A DNA stretch of 64,000 nucleotides from Eurosta solidaginis (GCF_040869045.1 NC_090324.1:188726028-188790027); one strand, 5' to 3'. Counted from the stretch's first letter, positions 32,619-44,060 are shown. Program-made: numbers and translations. Notes: a model not told the origin generated them from the letters alone.

Positions 32619-33779
32619 CTATCCTTCGTGAGGGTGAAAATTTTCATCGTACGTTAGAAGTTGTTTCGGAACGCGCTGGCGTTGCGACCGTCTGATAGGC
32701 TGTGATAATGTCTGCTCCTCAGTAGCAGGTTCATTTTCTGACGATTTCGGTGGTTCTTCTACCTCAGCTTCAGTTTTGGTGTCTTGAGCTGCGATTGCTT
32801 CATCTGGTAGCTCACCATAATGATTAATTTCGTGTTCTGGGATACTGTCGCCGATTCGATGAATTTGGTTGATGTGGCATTTCCATATTCTACCATCTTC
32901 CAAGAGGACGTTCAAGTGCAATTTCCCAAGTTTTCTGAGAATAATACCAAATTGATACTTTTTATCGTAGTAATCTCGCACTGATACACGTTTCCCTTCG
33001 TACAATTTCCGACTCGCCAGTTTAACTAGTTTTTTTTGCTCTTTTGGTGCTACGGCCAATAGCAAATCCAATCTTGAACGAACCTGCCTATTAAACATTC
33101 GCTGTGCTGGTGATACGCCCGTGGATGGTAAATACGATGATAACACATTAAAATGTGTGCCAAATTTGTGTCTATGTCTTTGCACTGCTGTGCATAGCTT
33201 TAAGCTTGTCTTTAAGCGTTTGCAAATACCTTTCGGCCTGTGCGTTTGTCGCCGGATGAAATAATGCACCTCGTCGATGTGTAATTTCATTGCTTCGCAA
33301 AAATTGCTGAAACTTATTCGACGTGAGTTGTGTCCCGTTGTCGCTGACTAATACTTTTGGAATTCCGAACGTTGAGGAAATTTGCGAGTAAACTTTTTCT
33401 GGCCATTTGCTGTATGCGTCTACCAGAATGAAGAAATACTTCCCCATACACGGTCCTGCAAAATCTATGTGTACTCTTTCAAAAACGCTTCATGGTGGAT
33501 TCCAAACGTGTGTTGAAATTTTGCTAGGATTTTTCCGACTTTGTTGGCATGAGCTACAGTTTAGAGTGATGTTTTCAGCAACCGAATCCAAACCAGACCA
33601 CCAAATGTAGCTACATAGGAGCCAGTGTTTTCATTTTTGATGTACCAAAATTTGGCTGATGTAGTTTCTCAAGCACAACTTTCGTCAGTAGTGGAGGAAT
33701 ATAAACGTGTGTCCCCATCAAAAAACATCCTTCTTCAGGTGCAAATAAATGTTGGTCTATTCCAAAGCGGTTTTCTTAT
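32619..33779 (-). pseudogene. pol: Gypsy-type integrase 3' part of pol
   Basis: Minus strand: HHCC end (CSSCQ), an in-frame stop near 33490, then the catalytic core MGKYFFILVDAYSKWPEK with D in the preceding HIDFAGP, D in VLVSDNGTQLTS and E in ATNAQAERYLQTL. A frameshift near 33175-33290 leads to a tail with GVSPAQRMFNRQVRSRLDLL, GKRVSVRDYYDKKYQFG and a charged C-terminus (RRSQRQRVPKQL). It resembles K02A2.6-type gypsy integrases. Both duplicate copies share the stop, so it was dead before duplication. The rest of pol is absent upstream of 33779. Confidence 0.82.
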
Positions 33780-33815
33780 TAATTATTTTTTTATTTATTT
33801 ATTACGGCTTAAAGC

Positions 33816-35270
33816 CTAATTCAAGGCACAATAAGCACTATTATATCTTATAGGTAAAGTTTTACAAAATTCATATAATTTTGCCTTAAAAACTAAGATT
33901 TCATTGCAGTTGTTAGTATCCAATGGGAGCTCGTTGTAGCCCTTTAGGCCTTTGTAAAAAATATTTTGCTTATCTATTTCTGTTCGAAATAATGGCAATT
34001 TGATATTATGTCTATTCCTAGTATTTATATTATGTGTTTGCTCCACTAGAACTACGTTATTACTTAGATACTCAGGCACATTTCTATGCTTTATATTAAA
34101 TATCAACTTCATAGTGTGAAAGTAAATTTTTTGGTTGACACTCAACACCCTCAACTTTTTTAATATATCCGCCGTTCTAGTATCTCTACGTTTTTTAAGA
34201 ATAAACCTCATACATCTATTTTGAAGCTTTTGTTGTTTATCAATTTCTTTGTCTGCTATTATGAATAAGATCGATGGGCAATACACAAAGTGTGGTTCAA
34301 TAATAGATTTATAAATAATTATTTTATATTTCTCTTGTATATACTTAGTAGTTCTCTGCACAACACCAATCTTTTTCGCGACTTTCTCAACTGTGTGGTT
34401 TATATGTTCTTCAAATTTAAGTTTGTTATCGATTATAATTCCTAAATGTTTTATGCTACTAACTTTTTCTATGCTTTCACTTTTTATTTTTAGCCCACTT
34501 AAGTCCTCGTCATTAATATTTTTTCTTGTTATGACCATATATTTTGTTTTGTTTATATTAATCTTTAGCCTATTCGCGCATAGCGCTGTGTATAAGTTAT
34601 TAAGGTCATTTTGCATTTTTGATACCGCAGTAGTAATATTATTATCACTGATCATAAGTAATGCATCATCCGCAAGTAGTTTGATCTCGCAGTTTTGTAT
34701 TGCATTTACTATATCATTTATATATATAAGGAACAAAATTGGTGCTAGAATCGAGCCTTGTGGTAAGCCTATGGGCACTTCCAATTCATCAGATATCGCT
34801 GTTTTTATAGCTGTTCGCTGTTTCCTATGTTTTAAATAACTGCCGAAGCATTCAAGCTCTATGTTTTTAATACCAATTTGTTGAAGTTTCTTGATAAGAT
34901 TTTCCCTGTCTACCGTTTCAAGGCTCTTTCGAGGTCAAGAAAGACAACAACCGCCACCTTCTTATTATTTAGGTCGCCTTTCCACTCCGATAACACAAAG
35001 TTAAGAGCAGTTTCGCACGAATATTTTTTTCTAAAACCCGACTGTTGATTGACAAGTATTTTGTTTGAGTCTAGATGTTTTACCAATTGATCCTTAACAA
35101 AAACTTCAAGAATTTTAGCGTCACTTGGTATGGTACTTATGGGTGGCTGTATTGTCTTTTTAATTTTTTCAACTGGAATCACCGTTGACATTTTCCAATT
35201 TTCTGGTACAATACCATCTCCCAGATTGCTGTTAATTATTCTGTCAGACAAAATTTTCCTGCCGCCTATT
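33816..35270 (-). pseudogene. Jockey ORF2: RT palm to C-terminus
   Basis: 35270-34910: GDGIVPENWKMSTVIPVEKI, QQSGFRKKYSCETALNFVL and VVVFLDLERA. 34784-33816: PIGLPQGSILAPILFLIYIND, a catalytic box reading LLADDALL where jockey RTs usually have FADD or YADD (copy 2 keeps LFADDALL), GIIIDNKLKFEEH and the jockey C-terminal domain (NRCMRFILKKRRDTRTADIL, FYKGLKGYNELP). A frameshift near 34790-34910 separates the parts. The RT would act in target-primed reverse transcription; this copy is broken. Confidence 0.85.
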
Positions 35271-35272
35271 TC

Positions 35273-36416
35273 TATACTCAGCGTGCTTTGCACACAGAGT
35301 ATATTAACTTTGATTTGATAACGGTTTGTTGTACAGGTATAAAGGAATCGTGATAGATATAGACTTCCATATATCAAAATCATCAGTATCGAAAAAATAA
35401 TTTGATTCAGCCATGTCCGACCCGTCCGACCGTCCGTCCGTTAACACGACAACTCGAGTAAATATTGAGATATCTTCACCAAATTTGGTACACGAGTTTA
35501 CCTGGACCCAGAATAGATTGGTATTGAAAATGAGCGAAATCGGATGATAACCACGTCCAATTATTATATATGTAACATTTTGGAAAACACATAAAACCTG
35601 ATAATTTAGTAAATAATAAACCTAGAATATTGAAATTTAACAAGTGGACTGATATTGAGATTCTTGATAAAAATTTGAAAACAATTTTTTAAAATGGGCG
35701 TGGCACCACCCACTTGTGATAAAATCAATTTAAAATATATTATTAATCATAAATCAAAAATCGTTTAACCTATCGTAACAAAATTCAGCAGAGAGCTTGC
35801 CTTTACTATAAGTAATACTTTGAATAAAAATTAACGAAATCGGTGAAGGACCACGTCCACTTTTATATAAAAGATTTTTAAAAGTGTCGTGGACGAATAA
35901 AATAAGCTATATCTTTACAAAAAAGAGCTTTATGTGAATGATATTTCATTTCCCAAGTGGATTTATAACAATAAATAGGAAAAATTGAAAATTTAAAAAA
36001 TGTGCGTGGCACCGCCCTTTTATGACTAAGCAATTTTCTATGTTTCTGAAGCCATAACTCGAAGAAAAATTAACGGATGTTAATAAAATTGGGCACACAA
36101 ATTTTCCCTATAGTAGAATATATTTCTTGTAAAAATGGACGGGATCGGTTAAAGACCACGGCAACTTGGATATATAGAACCAGTTTAAAAGGGTCGTAGA
36201 CTAGCATAATAAGCTATAACTTAGCAAAAAAGTTTTGAATCAATTATACTTCACTTATCAAGTTTTATTGTAAAAGGAAATGGGGAGACATTTTTTTAAA
36301 CGGGCGGTGCTACGTGTGATGTGGGAAAGTAATTTACCTGAACTGAAATGTGCTACTGAAGCTCACGCTGAGTATATAATGTTCGGTTACACCCGAACTT
36401 AGATAGCTTTACTTGT
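35273..36416 (+). mobile_element. HINE/DINE-1-like element inside jockey ORF2 (copy 1)
   Basis: TATACTCAGCGTG at 35273-35285 is the exact inverse of CACGCTGAGTATA at 36364-36376. After it comes hairpin GTTCGG-TTACAC-CCGAAC (36381-36398) and a conserved end TTAGATAGCTTTACTTG. A CCGTCC-type microsatellite sits near 35415-35450. It shares both ends with 37276-41866 but has a different middle and no satellite. Also present in copy 2 (60888-61978), so it inserted before the duplication. Confidence 0.7.
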
Positions 36417-36950
36417 TTATTTAAACTGTTGCAGGATGTTTGTAACTTCATCGGTCTCTATTTTAGGAAACTTAAATTCGGAATTGGCGTGACTACCACT
36501 GAGTGGTATATCGAAATACTTCATATTGTTATTTTTTTCTATCACACTATTTATAAAAAATGTGTTAAGGCCATTTGCTAAGTCAAGTTCATCTTCTACC
36601 AAAATACCATCGTTTACCGCTTTATTAATAGCATCGTTATCTCGCGCCAAGCAAACCGTGGATTTAAGGTACGTCCACATTTTTTTGGCGTTGTTTTCGT
36701 TCATAACTTTATTTTCCATGTATTTAATTTTCTTTACTTTAACTAGGTTTTTATACATTTTATTAATATTTTTGTATTCTTCCCACAGTCCTGTCTGTAT
36801 ATCACATGTATACAAGTAGAATTGATGTTTATTTATTTATGCAAGTTCTCTATCGTACCACTTATTCATTAGTTTTATGTGTACTTCCTTCCAATATGTT
36901 AAATTTATCATCGATTAATAAATTTTCATCGAAATCAAAATTAAAGGACC
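36417..36950 (-). pseudogene. Jockey ORF2, segment before RT
   Basis: Minus-strand ORF 36815-36417 with LWEEYKNINKMYKNLVKVKK, KKMWTYLKSTVCLA and a linker ending DEVTNILQQFK, the endonuclease-RT connector of jockey LINEs. Upstream, broken frames read IIAWDKYSNDSLLNLL and HKTNE-stop, similar to the same region of the LINE at 46556 (TIISWENYTSDSLVNE). The HINE element interrupts just after the linker. Confidence 0.7.
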
Positions 36951-37138
36951 TAAGTAGGTTTAATAAACTGTCATTACTATATTTATCCCAAGCTATTATT
37001 TTCTTATACTATGTTCAAACAGAAAAATAAATTGGGGTAATTTCGCTTTAAATCGAGTCATAGAGAGTGGTTTTCATGCAACTCAATTTAGCTTACACAA
37101 TAATGATTTGACAGCTGTTGGTGTTTTGAATGGGTTAC

Positions 37139-37225
37139 CCCCTTTATCCCCAAAATCTAAATCCCCAAATCAAAATCCCCAAAATCAAAATCCCATAATC
37201 AAAATCCCCAATACGAAATCCCCGT
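37139..37225 (+). repeat. C-rich minisatellite (CCCCAAAATC-type)
   Basis: Seven to eight imperfect 10-12-bp units around AAATCCCCAAAATC. The opposite-orientation version is at 42530-42660, on the other side of the HINE element. Confidence 0.8.
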
Positions 37226-37275
37226 TTTCTCTGCGAAAAACATTCAAATTGGGTTTAAAATCGCCGCGATATTTT

Positions 37276-40200
37276 TATACTCAGTTGAGCAGAGCTCACA
37301 GAGTATATTAACTTTGATTGGATAACGGTTGGTTGTAGAGGTATAAAGGAATCGAGATAGATATAGACTTCCATATATCAAAATCATCAGTATCGAAAAA
37401 AAATTTGATTGAGCCATGTCCGTCCGTCCGTCCGTCTGTCCGTTAGCACGATAACTTGAGTAAATTTTGAGGTATCTTGATGAAATTTGGTATGTAGATT
37501 CCAGGGCACTCATCTCAGATCGCTATTTTAAATGAACGATATCGGACTATAACCACGCCCACTTTTTCGATATCGAAAATTTCGAAAAACCGAAAAAATG
37601 CAACAATTCATTGCCAAAGGCGGATAAAGCGATGAAACTTGGTAGATGGGTTGACGTTATGACGCAGAATAGAAAATTAGTAAGATATTGGACAATGGGC
37701 GTGACACCGCCCACTTTTACAAGAAGGTAATTTAAAAGTTTTGCAAGCTGTAATTTGGCAGTCGTTGAAGATAGCATGATGAAATTTGGCAGGAACGTTA
37801 CTACTATTACTATATATGTGCTAAATAAAAATTAGCAAAATTGGATAAAGAACACGCCCACTTTTTAAAAAAATTTTTTTTTAATTCAAATTTTAACAAA
37901 AAATTTAATATCTTTACTGTATATAAGTAAATTAAGTCAAAATTCAACTCCAGTAATGATATGATGCAACAAAATAGAAAAATAAAACAAAATTTCAAAA
38001 TGGGCGTGGCTCCGCCCATTTTCATTTAGCTTGTCTAGAATACTTTTAATGCCATAAGTCGAACAAAAATTTACCAATCCTTCTTAAATTTGGTAGAGGC
38101 ATAGATTCTATGATGACAACTATTTTCTGTGAAAATGGGCGAAATCGGTGGAAGCCACGCCCAGTTTTTATAAACAGTCCACCGTCTGTCCTTCCGCTCG
38201 GCCGTTAACACAATAACTTGAGCAAAAACCGATATATCTTTACTAAACTTAGTCCACGTACTTATCTGAACTCACTTTATCTTGGTATAAAAAATGGCCG
38301 AAATCCGACCATAACCACGCCCACTTTACCGATATCGAAAATTACGAAAAATGAAAAAATGTGATAATTCTATACCAAATACGAAAAAGGGATGAAACAT
38401 GGTAATTGGATTGGTTTGTTGACGCAAAATATAACTTTGGAAAAAACTTTGTAAAATGGGTGTGACACCTACCATATTAAGTAGAAGAAAATGAAAAAGT
38501 TCTACAAGGCGAAATCAACAGCTCTTGGAATCTTGGCAGGAATACTGTTAGTGGTATTGCATATATAAATAAATTAGCAGTACCCGACAGATGATTTTCT
38601 GGATCACCTGGTCCACATTTTGGTCGATATCGCGAAAACGCCTTCACATATACATCTAAGGGCCTATTGCTTTTAAAACCCCCATTAATACTTTTAATTT
38701 GATATCCATATCGTACAAACACATTCTAGAGGCACCCCTGGCCCACCCTAGTGGCGATATCTCGAAAAGGCGTCCACCTATAGACCTAATGCCCACTCCC
38801 TCTTAAAATGCTCAATAACACCTTCCGTTTGATACCCATATCGTACAAACATTCTAGAGTCATCCCTGGCCCACCCTAATGGCGATATCTCGAAAAGGCG
38901 CCCACCTATACACCTAATGCCCACTCCCTCTTAAAATGCTCAGTAACACCTTTCGTTTGATACCCATATCGTACAAACATTCTAGAGTCACCCCTGGCCC
39001 ACCCTAATGGCGATTTCTCGAAAAGGTGTCCACCTATAGACCTAATGCCCACTCCCTCTTAAAATGCTCAGTAACACCTTTCGTTTGATATCCATATCGT
39101 ACAAACATTCTAGAGTCACCCCTGGCCCACCCTAATGGCGATATCTCGAAAAGGCGTCCAACTATAGACCTAATGCCCACTCCCTCTTAAAATGTTCAGT
39201 AACACCTTTCGTTTGATACCCATATCGTACAAACATTCTAGAGTCACCCTTGGACCACCTTTATGGCGATATCTCCAAAAGGCGTTCACCTATAGAACTA
39301 AGGATTACTCCCTTTTAAAATACTCATTAAGACCTTTCATTTGATACCCATATCGTACAAACACATTCTAGAGTCTCCCCTGGCCCACCCTAATGACGAT
39401 ATCTCGAAAAGGCGTCCACCTATAGACCTAATGCCCACTCCATCTTAAAATGCTCAGTAACACCTGTCGTTTGATACCCATATCGTACAAACATTCTAGA
39501 GCCACCCCTGGCCCACCCTAATGGCGATATCTCGAATAGGCGCCCACCTATAGAACTAATGTTCACTCCCTCTTAAAATGCTCAGTAACACCTTTCGTTT
39601 GATACCCATATCGTACAAACATTTTAGAGTCACCCCTGGCCCACCCTAATGGCGATATCTCGCAAAGGCTTCCACCTATAGACCTAATGCTCACTCCCTC
39701 TAAAAATGCTCAGTAACACCTTTCGTTTGATACCCATATCGTACAAACATTCTAGAGTCACCCTTGGTCCACCTTTATGGCGATATCTCGAAAAGGCGTC
39801 CACCTATAGAACTAAGGATTACTCCCTTTCAAAATACTCATTAAGACCTTTCATTTGATACCCATATCGTACAAACACATTCTAGAGTCTCCCCTGGCCC
39901 ACCCTAATGACGATATCTCGAAAAGGCGTCCACCTATAGACCTAATGCCCACTCCCTCTTAAAATGCTCAGTAACACCTGTAGTTTGATACCCATATCGT
40001 ACAAACATTCACGAGTCACCCCTGGCCCACGCTAATGGCGATATCTCGAAAAGGCGTCCACCTATAGACCTAACGCCCACTCCCTCTTAAAATGCTCAGT
40101 AACACCTTTCGTTTGATACTCATATCGTACAAACACATTCTAGAGTCACCCCTGGTCCACCTTTATGGCGATATCTTGAAAAGGCGTCCACCTATAGACC

Positions 40201-41866
40201 TAATGCCCACTCCCTCTCAAAATGCTCAGTAACACCTGTCGTTTGATACCCATATCGTACAAACACATTCTAGAGTCACCCCTGGTCCACCTTTATGGCG
40301 ATATCTTGAAAAAGCGTCCACCTATAGACCTAATGCCCACTCCCTCTTAAAATGCTCAGTAACACCTTTCGTTTGATACCCATATCGTACAAACATTCTA
40401 GAGTCACCACTGGCCCACCCTAATGGCGATATCTCGAAAAGGCGTCCACCTATAGACCTAATGCCCACTCCCTCTTAAAATGCTCAGTAACACCTTTCGT
40501 TTGATACCCATATCGTACAAACATTCTAGAGTCACCCTTGGTCCACCTTTATGGCGATATCTCCAAAAGGCGTTCACCTATAGAACTAAGGATTACTCCC
40601 TTTTAAAATACTCATTAAGACCTTTCATTTGATACTCATATCGTACAAACACATTCTAGAGTCTCCCCTGGCCCACCCTAATGACGATATCTCGAAAAGG
40701 CGTCCACCTATAGACCTAATGCCCACTCCCTCTTAAAATGCTCAGTAAAACCTGTCGTTTGATACCCATATCGTGCAAACATTCTCGAGTCACCCCTGGC
40801 CCACCCTAATGGCGATATCTCGAAAAGGCGTCCACCTATAGACCTAATGCCCACTCCCTCTTAAAATGCTCAGTAACACCTTTCGTTTGATACCCATATC
40901 GTACAAACATTCTAGAGTCACCCTTGGTCCACCTTTATGGCGATATCTCCAAAAGGCGTTCACCTATAGAACTAAGGATTACTCCCTTTTAAAATACTCA
41001 TTAAGACCTTTCATTTGATACTCATATCGTACAAACACATTCTAGAGTCTCCCCTGGCCCACCCTAATGACGATATCTCGAAAAGGCGTCCACCTATAGA
41101 CCTAATGCCCACTCCCTCTTAAAATGCTCAGTAAAACCTGTCGTTTGATACCCATATCGTGCAAACATTCTCGAGTCACCCCTGGCCCACCCTAATGGCG
41201 ATATCTCGAAAAGGCGTCCACCTATAGACCTAATGCCCACTCCCTCTCAAAATGCTTAGTAACACCTTTCGTTTGATACCCATATCGTACAAACACATTC
41301 TAGAGTCACCCCTGGTCCACCTTTATGGCGATATCTTGAAAAAGCGTCCACCTATAAACACATTCTAGAGTCACCCCTGGCCCACCTTAATGGCGATATC
41401 TCGAAAAGGCGTCCACCTATAGACTTAATGCCCACTCCCTCTTAAAATGCTCAGTAACACCTTTCGTTTGATACCCATATCGTACAAACATTCTAGAGTC
41501 ACCCCTGGCCCACCCTAATGGCGATATCTCAAAAAGGCGTTCACCTATGGACCTAATGCCCACTCCCTCTTAAAATGCTCAGTAACACCTTTAATTTGAT
41601 ACCCATATCGTACAAACAAATTTTAGAGTCAGCCCTGGTCCACCTTTATGGCGATATCCCTAAAAGGCGTCCATCAGTAGAACTATGGCCCACTCCCTCA
41701 TAAAATACTCTTTAATACCTTCCATTTGATACACATGTCATACAACCACATTCCAGGGTTACCCTAGGTTCATTTTCCTACATGGAGATTTTCCTTATTT
41801 TGTCTATATAGCTCTCAACTGAGTATGTAATGTTCGGTTACACCCGAACTTAGCCTTCCTTACTTG
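37276..41866 (+). mobile_element. HINE/DINE-1-like element with expanded satellite core
   Basis: The 5' end TATACTCAGTTGAG and the 3' end CTCAACTGAGTAT form subterminal inverted repeats. The 3' side ends with hairpin GTTCGG-TTACAC-CCGAAC (41832-41849) and TTAGCCTTCCTTACTTG. A GTCC microsatellite is at 37415-37441. The arms match the reverse complement of 17362-19521; the main difference is the satellite, about 24 units here against about six. It has no transposase ORF and would depend on a Helentron-type Rep/Helicase supplied elsewhere. Confidence 0.72.
38690..41770 (+). repeat. 128-bp satellite array, about 24 units
   Basis: Anchors such as GATACCCATATCGTACAAAC recur at about 38707, 38831, 38959, 39087, 39215 and onward every 127-130 bp. 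Unit variants (with AAGGATTACTCCC, with ACACATTC, or with GCCCACTCCC) alternate, giving higher-order spacing. Short ORFs through it are by-products of the repeat. Confidence 0.95.
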
Positions 41867-42293
41867 TTCTGTATAAATTACATTACAAAACCCTGCCAGC
41901 AGTTTTCTGATAATTTTATCGTCTATCGCCAAGAAGTAACTAATTCGATACATTTTGCAGTTAATAAGGCGATAGAAATTCATTTGACAAACAAATCTTA
42001 TACTTTATCGGAATTTTTCCTCCAAGAAGATATTTAGGCGATGGAGATCTGTAACGTTTGAATTTTCCTTTTTTCAATTATTTTGACAACTTTTGCAGTT
42101 TGCTTTCGTAGTTTCCTTCTATTCAATAGCTATATTTATGATATGCTAATTTTGCGATATTTTCTCATCGTCGCTTCACTACCAGATCTAGGTTTTTCAT
42201 TTAAATTTTTTAATATTTCTTCACAGTATTTTTAATAATAAATCTATAAACCAAAATTAAATCAATAGAAAATGAAATTTAAATCCGTGATCT
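41867..42293. other. Non-coding interval
   Basis: AT-rich with no recognisable gene; right flank of the HINE element. Confidence 0.5.
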
Positions 42294-42352
42294 GGCATTG
42301 AACCGACGACTTTTGCAGGGTAGTTGAAGACCTAAACCTCTGTGCCACTGAT
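42290..42352 (-). repeat. tRNA-like / SINE head candidate
   Basis: The minus strand has TGGCACAGAGG, close to a Pol III A box, and 45 bases later GGTTCAATGCC, which fits the B box GWTCRANNC. A full cloverleaf with acceptor stem is not evident, so a tRNA-derived SINE relic is likelier than a tRNA gene. Confidence 0.4.
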
Positions 42353-42529
42353 GTACATAAGAAGTTGTTGTCAAATTCGCAATATAACATTGACATGGTT
42401 AGAACAGAAAGAACATATATATAAATGCGTAATTATGTTTATACGCGTCAGAACTTTACTTTAGGGTTTAATTAAATTTTTGTGATTTTGTGTTCAAGAT
42501 TTTTTGATATTTCCTCAAAAAAGGTTTTG

Positions 42530-42660
42530 GGATTTAGCGCCAAAAAAAGTGCGGGGATTTTGTGTTGGGGATTTTGGTTATGGGATTTTAAATTTGGGGA
42601 TTATGTATTTCGGATTTTTTTTACCTGGGGATTCTGTGTTTGGGGACTTAGGGGCACTCC
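42530..42660 (+). repeat. G-rich minisatellite (GGGGATTTTG-type)
   Basis: Imperfect units of GGGGATTTTGTGT and similar, the inverse of 37139-37225. It lies just upstream of the Harbinger transposase start. The 89-codon ORF across it is a low-complexity artefact. Confidence 0.75.
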
Positions 42661-42711
42661 CGTTTTGAGTTTAAAATTTATTTTTGAAAAAAAAATAATA
42701 ATTTTCAAAAT

Positions 42712-43395
42712 ATGGAAAATTCTAAACGTGTGTTGTTATTTGAATCCATAGAATCAAGCTTAGATTCACGGTTGGCTTCATATCGTAAAAAAAGAGGGAT
42801 AACTTAATACTTATTCAGGTTTAAGAAGACAGCAGCTTTTGATACTAGCTGCATTAGAGGAAAATACCTTAAATAGATCATTGTGGAAGCTGGTAAATAT
42901 ATTTAGATAAGTGTTCCTAAATAAATACATACATATCTAATGTTGATATTGTTAGAGTCGACATTCATTCTTTTGGGAGGAAATCTGCGCCGTTGATGAC
43001 CACCATTTCAAGGAACATATTAGAATAACGCATTCCAGTTTTGAAAACTGTGTGGGTTCTTCGAAACTTTAAAGAAAGCTGATACGAACTAGCGCACAGC
43101 AATTTCTTTGCAAAAACGTGTGGCAATTGCTTTGTTGACCCTTGGGTCAGCTGCAGAATATAGAGTAGTGTCGGAGCTATTTGGTGTTAGCACATCAACT
43201 GTGTGCGCCATTTTCCTAGAGTTCTGCGAGGAAGTGTGGCAGGCGCTGTCTACACAGTACATTAAAAAACTATCTCTGACGCAAGAAACTGTTGACGAAT
43301 ATGTGGATGGATTTCATAGTCTTGGCTTTCCACAATATTTAGGGGCGATTGGTGAGTGTAATTTCTCTCTTTATATGACAATAGAAAGGCTGTAA
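42712..43395 (+). pseudogene. PIF/Harbinger transposase remnant
   Basis: ATG 42712 opens MENSKRVLLFESIESSLDSR. Further frames give LRRQQLLILAALEEN and HIRITHSSFENCVG. A 95-codon stretch 43108-43395 follows: QKRVAIALLTLGSAAEYRVV, FGVSTSTVCAIFLEFCEEVW and FHSLGFPQYLGAIGE, the N-terminal and helix-turn-helix part of HARBI1-type DDE transposases. The first catalytic Asp, expected in GAIDG, reads GAIGE, and the rest of the DDE domain is missing: a LINE tail begins at about 43435. A dead fragment that would have excised and inserted DNA at TWA sites. Confidence 0.75.
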
Positions 43396-43434
43396 GCGAA
43401 ATCACAAGGATATCTTATAGAGAGGAAGGACGGA

Positions 43435-44060
43435 CATTGGTTAGGTTAAATTGAACTGACCCGTCCGTGAGGACCTCACATAGACTGAATGAGTCCATAA
43501 TGTTAGCAAAGTTTGCTTAACCACCAAACCGAAAAGCCCTATCAAAAACCAGGACGTATGTTTTTTCCTGCTTCTAGAACTAATAGCTGTGCCACTCAGA
43601 ATATCCATCACGAGCCTACAGTCCTCTATTTTTAATGAAAAGAGTAATATTGATATTAGATATTTGCATATCCATCTTGGTTCCAGGCCTTTCATGATTG
43701 GTCGATCATGTACAACTCTCGTCGCCTGTTAATCTCTTCCAATCTGATAGGGCTTCTGTGGTACAAACTTCGGGGGATACGCCCTTTTTAGCTAGCTTAT
43801 CCGCTCCTTTATTTCCATATTTTTCCATTTACCCAGGCCTCCAATACTACTTCCACCTAAAAAATACTACAGTGATCTCACGGATTGTCTTATCAGCACA
43901 GTATATCGCAGAATACCCCTTCCATTACTTTGGAAGCAGCGGTGTACACGTCGCTTCGTTTGCCATTTTAGCGCCACCTGAACCAACCCTTCACCTCACT
44001 TGTGGCTCTAAGGGCCCCGTCCAATCAGAGGTACCGGATGGAGTAGTCTGCTCGTTTAAT
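43435..44060 (-). pseudogene. 3' end of an RNase H-bearing LINE (I/LOA/R1-like)
   Basis: On the minus strand a GNKGADKLAKKGVSPEV segment (about 43770-43820) matches the end of the LINE RNase H (GNELADEMARKG in the 26340 LINE). A post-RNase H tail with CRLVMDILSGTAIS follows, and the element ends TTTAACCTAACC at 43435. Frames are broken; the 5' part is missing. Confidence 0.55.

Larger units (their letters stand above)
14033..36611 (+). repeat. Large direct segmental duplication, copy 1
   Basis: Collinear with 44378-62172 in the same orientation. The left edge is in the leader of a gypsy-type element (shared text starts near GTGCGTCCAGRCACTTTAGG); the right edge is inside a jockey LINE (both copies read CCAAAATACCATC and then diverge). 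Copy 1 carries the private 9.8-kb gypsy insertion 15838-25611 and a deletion in the LINE RT near 29422. The shared HINE-like element (35273-36416) and the LTR/integrase block show these were present before duplication. An uncollapsed second haplotype in the assembly is an alternative explanation. Confidence 0.85.
33780..37030 (-). mobile_element. Jockey-type LINE (copy 1), split by a HINE-like element
   Basis: Minus-strand LINE, 3' end at about 33780 with a TAATAAATAAATAA-type tail, inserted into the gypsy integrase region. ORF2 fragments run 36900-36417, 35270-34910 and 34784-33816, with the HINE element 35273-36416 in between. It is cut on the 5' side at about 37030. Confidence 0.82.

Noticed and set aside
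32619..33290. Separate host chromatin-type gene with charged C-terminus
   Set aside because: Continuous with the gypsy integrase core and followed directly by the LTR; it is the integrase tail.
38690..41770. CRISPR-like periodic array
   Set aside because: 128-bp units without unique spacers, inside a dipteran mobile element; a satellite.
42290..42352. Functional tRNA gene
   Set aside because: A/B-box-like motifs exist but no acceptor stem or anticodon arm could be folded convincingly.
42482..42751. 89-aa plus-strand ORF
   Set aside because: Translation of a GGGGATTTTG minisatellite; low-complexity Gly/Phe/Trp.
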